From: VAUL01 sp964603155
Lineage (GTDB): Bacteria; Desulfobacterota; Desulfuromonadia; Desulfuromonadales; BM103
Assembly (NCBI GenBank): GCA_964603155.1
Contig: CAZRTZ010000001.1
Coordinates: 124,001 to 188,000, forward strand
Reading direction: 5' to 3'
DNA length: 64,000 bases
The notes under the pieces are model-generated. The model worked only from the letters and a program-made list of their open reading frames with translations. It was not told the DNA's origin and made no database searches. Below are positions 62,013-64,000 of the stretch, in pieces; position 1 is the first letter of the stretch, and every line of letters starts with the position of its first letter. Both the position numbers and the translations under genes were made by a program.

Positions 62013-62450
62013 TCAGCCTGCCGCCGCGAAGGTTGCTTTCAGTTCGGCCTCAGCCACCAGCTTGCCGTCGACAAAAGCCTGGCCGGCAAAGGTGTAGATG
62101 CCGCGCTTGACGTTGACCAGGGCCAATTCCAGCCGCAGAACGTCCCCGGGGAGGACCGGCTTGCGGAACCGTGCCTGGTCGATGCCGACAAAGTACGGGA
62201 CGCGCCCGGACTCGACCTCTCCGGCCAGATGGGAATAGACCCCTCCGACCTGAGCCATGGCTTCGAGAATCAGCACGCCGGGCATAATCGGATGCCCGGG
62301 GAAGTGCCCCTGGAAGAACGGTTCGTTGATGGTGACATTTTTAACACCGACAATCTTGCTCCCCTTCTCAAACTCAACGATACGGTCGACCAGTAGGAAA
62401 GGGTAGCGATGCGGCAGGTACTTCATGACTTCAAGGACATTCAACTCCAT
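62013..62450 (-). CDS. fabZ: 3-hydroxyacyl-[ACP] dehydratase
   Basis: Hot-dog fold dehydratase of fatty acid synthesis, 145 aa. It starts MELNVLEVMKYLPHRYPFLL; HFPGHPIMPGVLILEAMAQ contains the catalytic His and Glu. Sits two bases from lpxA and 15 from lpxD, the standard lpxD-fabZ-lpxA order balancing membrane lipid and lipid A synthesis. Confidence 0.97.
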   Translation of the reverse strand: MELNVLEVMKYLPHRYPFLLVDRIVEFEKGSKIVGVKNVTINEPFFQGHFPGHPIMPGVLILEAMAQVGGVYSHLAGEVESGRVPYFVGIDQARFRKPVLPGDVLRLELALVNVKRGIYTFAGQAFVDGKLVAEAELKATFAAAG

Positions 62451-62464
62451 GTCAGTCGTGCTCC

Positions 62465-63505
62465 TTAACTAAGTTGTTGTTCCAGAGCCTGCAGGCGCTG
62501 GCTCATTTGATGTAGTTCGCGGCGCATCTCGGGCAGGTGGGTCATGGTCATGGCCATTTTGAGCCACTCGCGATGCGGCATCAGTGGAAAGCCTGCCATG
62601 ACCTGATTGGCATCGACGTTGTTGCTCACACCGCCGCGGGCGGCAATCGTCACGTTGTCACCAACCCTGAGGTGGCCACTGGTTGCGGACTGGCCGCCGA
62701 AGGTGCAGTGCCGGCCGATTTCGGTGCTTCCGGAAATACCGACCTGGGCAACCAGGATGCAATCCTCGCCGACCTGCGCGTTGTGGGCGATCTGGACCTG
62801 ATTGTCGATCTTGGTGCCGCGTCCGATGACGGTATCCCCGAGAGTCCCGCGATCGATACAGGTGCAGGCGCCGACCTCGACATCATCCTCGATGACAACC
62901 CGCCCGACTTGGGGAATTTTGACATAGCGCTGACCATCGGGGGCGAAACCGAAGCCATCCGATCCGATGACGGCATTAGGCTGTACAATCACCCGCTTCC
63001 CAAGCACACAACGCTCACGGATCACCACGCCGGCGTGGAGCACACAGCCCGCCCCGATTTCTGCACCCGGATAAACAACGACACCCGGATGCAACACGAC
63101 CCCGGCGGCGATCCTGGCCCCTTCTCCGACCACACAACCGGAACTGATCGTCGCCGTCGGGTCGATCTCTGCACCCGCATCAACAACAGCACCGGCCAAC
63201 ACCCCCTGCGGCAGACATGGACCGGGATGAAAGTAGGCCAGAATCCTGGCAAAGGCCAAATAAGGATTTTTGATGAGCAGCAGGGGGCGTTCGATCGCAC
63301 CGTCAAGGGACGGATGCACGATCACCGCGGCAGCGGACGTCTGCTCAAGCTGGTGGCGGTATTTAGGATTGGCAAGGAAACTGATCTCCCCGGCACCGGC
63401 GCCTTCGAGAGGGGCGACGCCGTGAATCAGTATCTCCTTGTCGCCGCGAACTTCACCACCAACCAGGGCGGCGAGTTCATCGAGGGTAACCGCTCCGACC
63501 GGCAT
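62465..63505 (-). CDS. lpxD: UDP-3-O/N-acyl-glucosamine N-acyltransferase
   Basis: Third lipid A step, adding the second acyl chain from acyl-ACP. The 346-aa protein has the N-terminal uridine-binding domain (TLDELAALVGGEVRGD, ISFLANPKYRHQL), a hexapeptide-repeat beta-helix with QIAHNAQVGEDCILVAQVGI (catalytic His), and a C-terminal helix. Starts five bases after the skp stop. Confidence 0.96.
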   Translation of the reverse strand: MPVGAVTLDELAALVGGEVRGDKEILIHGVAPLEGAGAGEISFLANPKYRHQLEQTSAAAVIVHPSLDGAIERPLLLIKNPYLAFARILAYFHPGPCLPQGVLAGAVVDAGAEIDPTATISSGCVVGEGARIAAGVVLHPGVVVYPGAEIGAGCVLHAGVVIRERCVLGKRVIVQPNAVIGSDGFGFAPDGQRYVKIPQVGRVVIEDDVEVGACTCIDRGTLGDTVIGRGTKIDNQVQIAHNAQVGEDCILVAQVGISGSTEIGRHCTFGGQSATSGHLRVGDNVTIAARGGVSNNVDANQVMAGFPLMPHREWLKMAMTMTHLPEMRRELHQMSQRLQALEQQLS

Positions 63506-63509
63506 GTAA

Positions 63510-64000
63510 TTACTTTCCGGCCTGCTTGTCGTAGGTCTGGATGACGCGATCTGTCAGATCGATGGAATCATTGGCGAACAGGATCGAACTCTCCGTCTTC
63601 TCCAGGATCAGGGTATACCCCTCCTGCTTGCCGAGATTCTGCACAACCTTGAAGATTTCCTCGAGAATCTTGCGGGTATAATCCTGGTCGGCCTGCTGCA
63701 GTTCCTCCTGGATATCCTTGGTCATCCGCTGGTAATCCTTGACCTTTTGCTGATAATCACGTTCCTTGGCGGCGCGGGCTTCCGCGGAAAGAAGCATCGC
63801 CTGCTTCTCCAGATCATCCTTGAGTTTCTTCAGTTCATCCTGCTTTTTCTGCACATCGGCGTCGTAATCCTTGAATTTGGCCTTCATCTTCTCCTTGGCC
63901 GCCTTGCCGTTGGTCGACATGTTGAGAGCCTTTTGCAGGTCAACATAAGCGATCTTCATGTCCGCCGCCACGGCAGCAGACGCAAAGAGCAGAAACGCCA
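63510..64000 (-). CDS. skp: Skp/OmpH family periplasmic chaperone, partial
   Basis: OmpH-like chaperone for outer-membrane proteins. The visible part includes the end of a signal peptide (FLLFASAAVAAD, cleavage likely after AVA) and about 150 mature residues: KIAYVDLQKALNMS, then a long charged coiled coil, and a C-terminal strand region (KVVQNLGKQEGYTLILEKTE). The start codon lies outside the right edge. In this group it is commonly preceded by bamA. Confidence 0.92.
   Translation of the reverse strand, partial: AFLLFASAAVAADMKIAYVDLQKALNMSTNGKAAKEKMKAKFKDYDADVQKKQDELKKLKDDLEKQAMLLSAEARAAKERDYQQKVKDYQRMTKDIQEELQQADQDYTRKILEEIFKVVQNLGKQEGYTLILEKTESSILFANDSIDLTDRVIQTYDKQAGK

Noticed and set aside
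1..64000. tRNA, rRNA, insertion sequences, phage or defence genes
   Set aside because: Looked for on both strands; no supporting sequence was found, despite signs of transfer in the O-antigen segment.

Overview
The window reads as chromosome of a Gram-negative bacterium, most likely a deltaproteobacterium of the Desulfuromonadales/Geobacter type. This is inferred from gene content and order (yicC-gmk-rpoZ-rel, the lpxA-gnnA-gnnB-lpxB arrangement, several LPS-core kinases, a short coiled-coil protein inside the rml operon), not from a marker gene or a database search. No rRNA, tRNA, transposase, phage gene or CRISPR array was seen. No gap between genes exceeds 300 bases.

Left end (1-8.0 kb): housekeeping genes. 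A partial pyrK and rimI run leftward. purM-purN and rpmB run rightward and end at a strong bidirectional terminator (3262-3299). ridA, a bifunctional rel/spoT, rpoZ, gmk and yicC run leftward as one conserved block.

8.0-64 kb: about 52 genes, all on the minus strand, many overlapping by 4 bases (ATGA, GTGA or TTGA). They form a nearly complete lipopolysaccharide factory. In transcription order (right to left): skp-lpxD-fabZ-lpxA-gnnA-gnnB-lpxB-msbA-acyltransferase-waaA-lpxK make lipid A-Kdo and export it. A Trm112-like protein, waaF, waaC, a GT4 enzyme, waaG, waaP, further kinases and glycosyltransferases, and gmhA build the heptose-containing inner core. A 3-acylamino-sugar module (DegT aminotransferase plus WxcM-type fusion), a GT11 fucosyltransferase, a GT39-like membrane enzyme, two kinase-like proteins, an LTA-synthase-like transferase and hldE-gmhB follow. 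Then come rmlBDA-C (dTDP-rhamnose), an ABC O-antigen exporter (wzm/wzt) with glycosyltransferases and methyltransferases, wecB, gmd-fcl-manC-manB (GDP-fucose/GDP-mannose), and finally a polyprenyl-phosphate sugar transferase that would start the O-chain.

The most noteworthy points are: (1) gnnA/gnnB between lpxA and lpxB, predicting lipid A with amide-linked acyl chains at positions 3 and 3'; (2) a 1298-residue protein combining GT17, methyltransferase, GT4 and GT2 domains, with a sharp base-composition change at its coiled-coil linker; (3) five LPS-kinase-type proteins in one locus, two with altered catalytic motifs; (4) several families of degenerate short repeats, rich in stop codons, that sit at gene ends, form the last codons of rel and lpxK, and apparently entered a loop of rmlB; (5) an unrecognised conserved-looking gene at 36674-37627. 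The segment from about 15 to 27 kb is AT-richer than its surroundings and probably arrived by transfer.
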